DNA of 64,000 nucleotides from Notospermus geniculatus (lineage: Eukaryota; Nemertea; Pilidiophora; Heteronemertea; Lineidae), in NCBI GenBank assembly GCA_002633025.1, contig NMRB01000939.1, forward strand, positions 54,853-118,852, read 5' to 3'. A program made the position numbers and the translations under genes. Numbering within the stretch: the stretch's first letter is position 1; each line of letters opens with the position of its first letter. The notes under the pieces are model-generated. The model searched no databases, was not told where the DNA came from, and was given only the letters and a program-made list of their open reading frames with translations. Shown piece by piece: positions 62,469-64,000 of this stretch.

Positions 62469-62871
62469 CAGGGTTCCTGCACATTTTCCTGACTAAAATT
62501 CCATGATATTTCAATGATTTTCCAAGGCAAAAATTTTCAAATTCCAAGACATGTTTTAGTCGAACGGTTTTGGTGATGAGGATGCCTAGCTATGTATTCT
62601 CTTATTTGGAACGGTTGATGCATGAGGCGTGGGAAGCACGTTGCCGTCAGGCGGCCGCTGGAGGCCGCGAGCAGCCGGGAGTCGGGGAAGTTTTTTAGCT
62701 ACTGGCACAAAAATAAGGGCAATCAGTTTTTTTATACACAAAAAGTCAAAATTCCATGGTTTTCACAGACTTTATTAGCAAATCACATAATTCCATGACT
62801 TTCCAGACATGGAAAACACTCTTCTAAAATTCAAAGATTTTCAATGGTTTTCAAGAGCCGCGGGAACCCTG
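62469..62871. mobile_element. hAT-like element (CAGGGTTCCTGC / GCGGGAACCCTG ends)
   Basis: Ends CAGGGTTCCTGCACATTTTC and CAAGAGCCGCGGGAACCCTG, with AATTCCATGA and TTTTCAATGG repeats near each end. No transposase. Confidence 0.65.
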
Positions 62872-63210
62872 TCAATAGGCAGACAATAGTGAAACTGACA
62901 AACATTTGATCTCAACCTGCCAAGGTAGGAGCGACATGCGACTTGTTTTGCCAGGTCACATCTAACTCTGACATGTATTGCAAGTAGAATGCACTTAACA
63001 TCAACATTTGAACCAAAATCCGTAGATTGTCAGTTGCTAGCGCCACCTGTGATGGAGTGACTGCACTGAGATGAGCCTAATAGCTAGCTGCCTATAGGGC
63101 CCCTTTAAGGTAGTGGTTTCATGTGGTAATAAGGTATAATGTTGGCCTGCTCTCTCTGAGTTTATCCGATCGGTTTCCAATCTCGGTTGGGTAATATCCT
63201 GAGACAGGTA

Positions 63211-63429
63211 AAGTCTGGCAACATCTATCTTTGACCTAATGGAATGCGGAAGCTAGGAAATTGATCGTTGGATTTTCCACGGACCGCAGCTATTGAATGA
63301 CCGGCGGACAACGCGAACAATCGGGGAACGACCACAAGTGATCGACAGGCATGATTATAATCCGCAAAGCTCTGTCACATTACATGACTTCCGCATTTCT
63401 TTAGGTCGAAGATAGATGTTGCCAGACTT
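63211..63429. mobile_element. TA-target MITE (AAGTCTGGCAACATCTATC ends)
   Basis: Inverted ends continuing into CCTAATGGAATGCGGAAG, TA on both sides. Same family as 8266-8739 and 51358-51585. Confidence 0.8.
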
Positions 63430-63622
63430 TAGCGCTTGTTGCCAATAATCACATGATTGGGTGAAAAGCAGACGATGAAATATGTGTCGATTGGGTGTAG
63501 AACTTTGATTGCTCTTTTGCTTAGTGAAAACCTCTGTGCCTCTTTCATTGGCTGCTCTTGGGACAATCACCCTTCTATTGGTGAAATGAGGAACCAAGCG
63601 CAGAGTTCATGTGATCAGAGGC

Positions 63623-63989
63623 CAACCTCGTTCCCAGGGGTCATTCGCTTTCTGACAATATGGCGGCGCTTCACTAACCCCTGGAATCAGCTTTGGGTTT
63701 ACTGCATTTGATTGGTTGAGGGGAAACCGTCAAATATACCCAAGAATATACCCAAACAAATTTTCAGAATATTTTGGATCAAATCAAAAGGTTACCTATA
63801 TCAAGGTTTGAAGATTTTTTGTAAAGGATTTAAAAAAGCACAAATAAGCATTTTAGATTAATTATTTTGACTCGTGCTGCCACCTATACTTAGACCAAAG
63901 ACCCCGGTTTAAACCCAAAGCTGATTCCAGGAGTTGGTGAAGCGTCCACCATATTGTAAGAAAGCGAATGACCCCTGGGAACGAGGTTG
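63623..63989. mobile_element. 367-base MITE with 9-base target duplication
   Basis: Ends CAACCTCGTTCCCAGGGGTC and inverse, arms of about 80 bases to CAGCTTTGGGTTT, flanked by ATCAGAGGC on both sides. A Mutator-like origin is suggested by the 9-base duplication. Confidence 0.85.
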
Positions 63990-64000
63990 ATCAGAGGCAT

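Overview
This is animal nuclear DNA: introns with GT/AG borders, no operons, dense short inverted-repeat transposons, tRNA-headed SINEs, minisatellites and assembly gaps (a 205-base N run at 10748-10952; single or short Ns at 4522, 7972, 25094-25097, 36655 and 50874). Base composition, repeat density and a Pax gene made of small exons suit an invertebrate bilaterian, perhaps a marine deuterostome such as a lancelet, hemichordate or echinoderm. The species cannot be fixed from the sequence alone.

Only one gene is well supported. It lies on the + strand from about 42.7 to 56.0 kb and encodes a divergent Pax (paired-box) transcription factor. Seven coding exons join in frame with good splice sites into an 845-residue protein: a Pro/Ser-rich N-terminus, an Ala-rich segment, a complete two-part paired domain split over three exons, and one 1.5 kb last exon. 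There is no homeodomain and no recognisable octapeptide. It has two ALDLT motifs of the CtBP-binding type and three SUMO-consensus sites, so it looks like a repressor.

Region by region. 1-14.8 kb: transposon debris (hAT-like, pogo-like, TA-target and TAA-target MITEs, a long palindrome, SINEs) with two weak exon candidates. 14.85-26.0 kb: a tandem pair of related segments of 4.7 and 6.4 kb, 91 bases apart. Several mobile elements are present in one copy only, so their exact ends and target duplications can be read; the pair may be a true duplication or two haplotypes laid end to end. 26-42 kb: mostly unrecognised sequence with more MITEs, three minisatellites and an element flanked by a 39-base direct repeat. 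42-56 kb: the Pax gene, whose introns hold foldback elements, MITEs, a SINE and two minisatellites flanking one paired-domain exon. 56-64 kb: 3' flank, again dispersed repeats, ending in an element with a 9-base target duplication.

There is no operon-like arrangement and no second gene that clearly works with the Pax gene. I see no rRNA, no intact tRNA gene, no CRISPR array and no autonomous transposase or reverse transcriptase. Exon joins, motif positions and repeat boundaries were read by eye; superfamily names for MITEs are inferred only from termini and target-site duplications.
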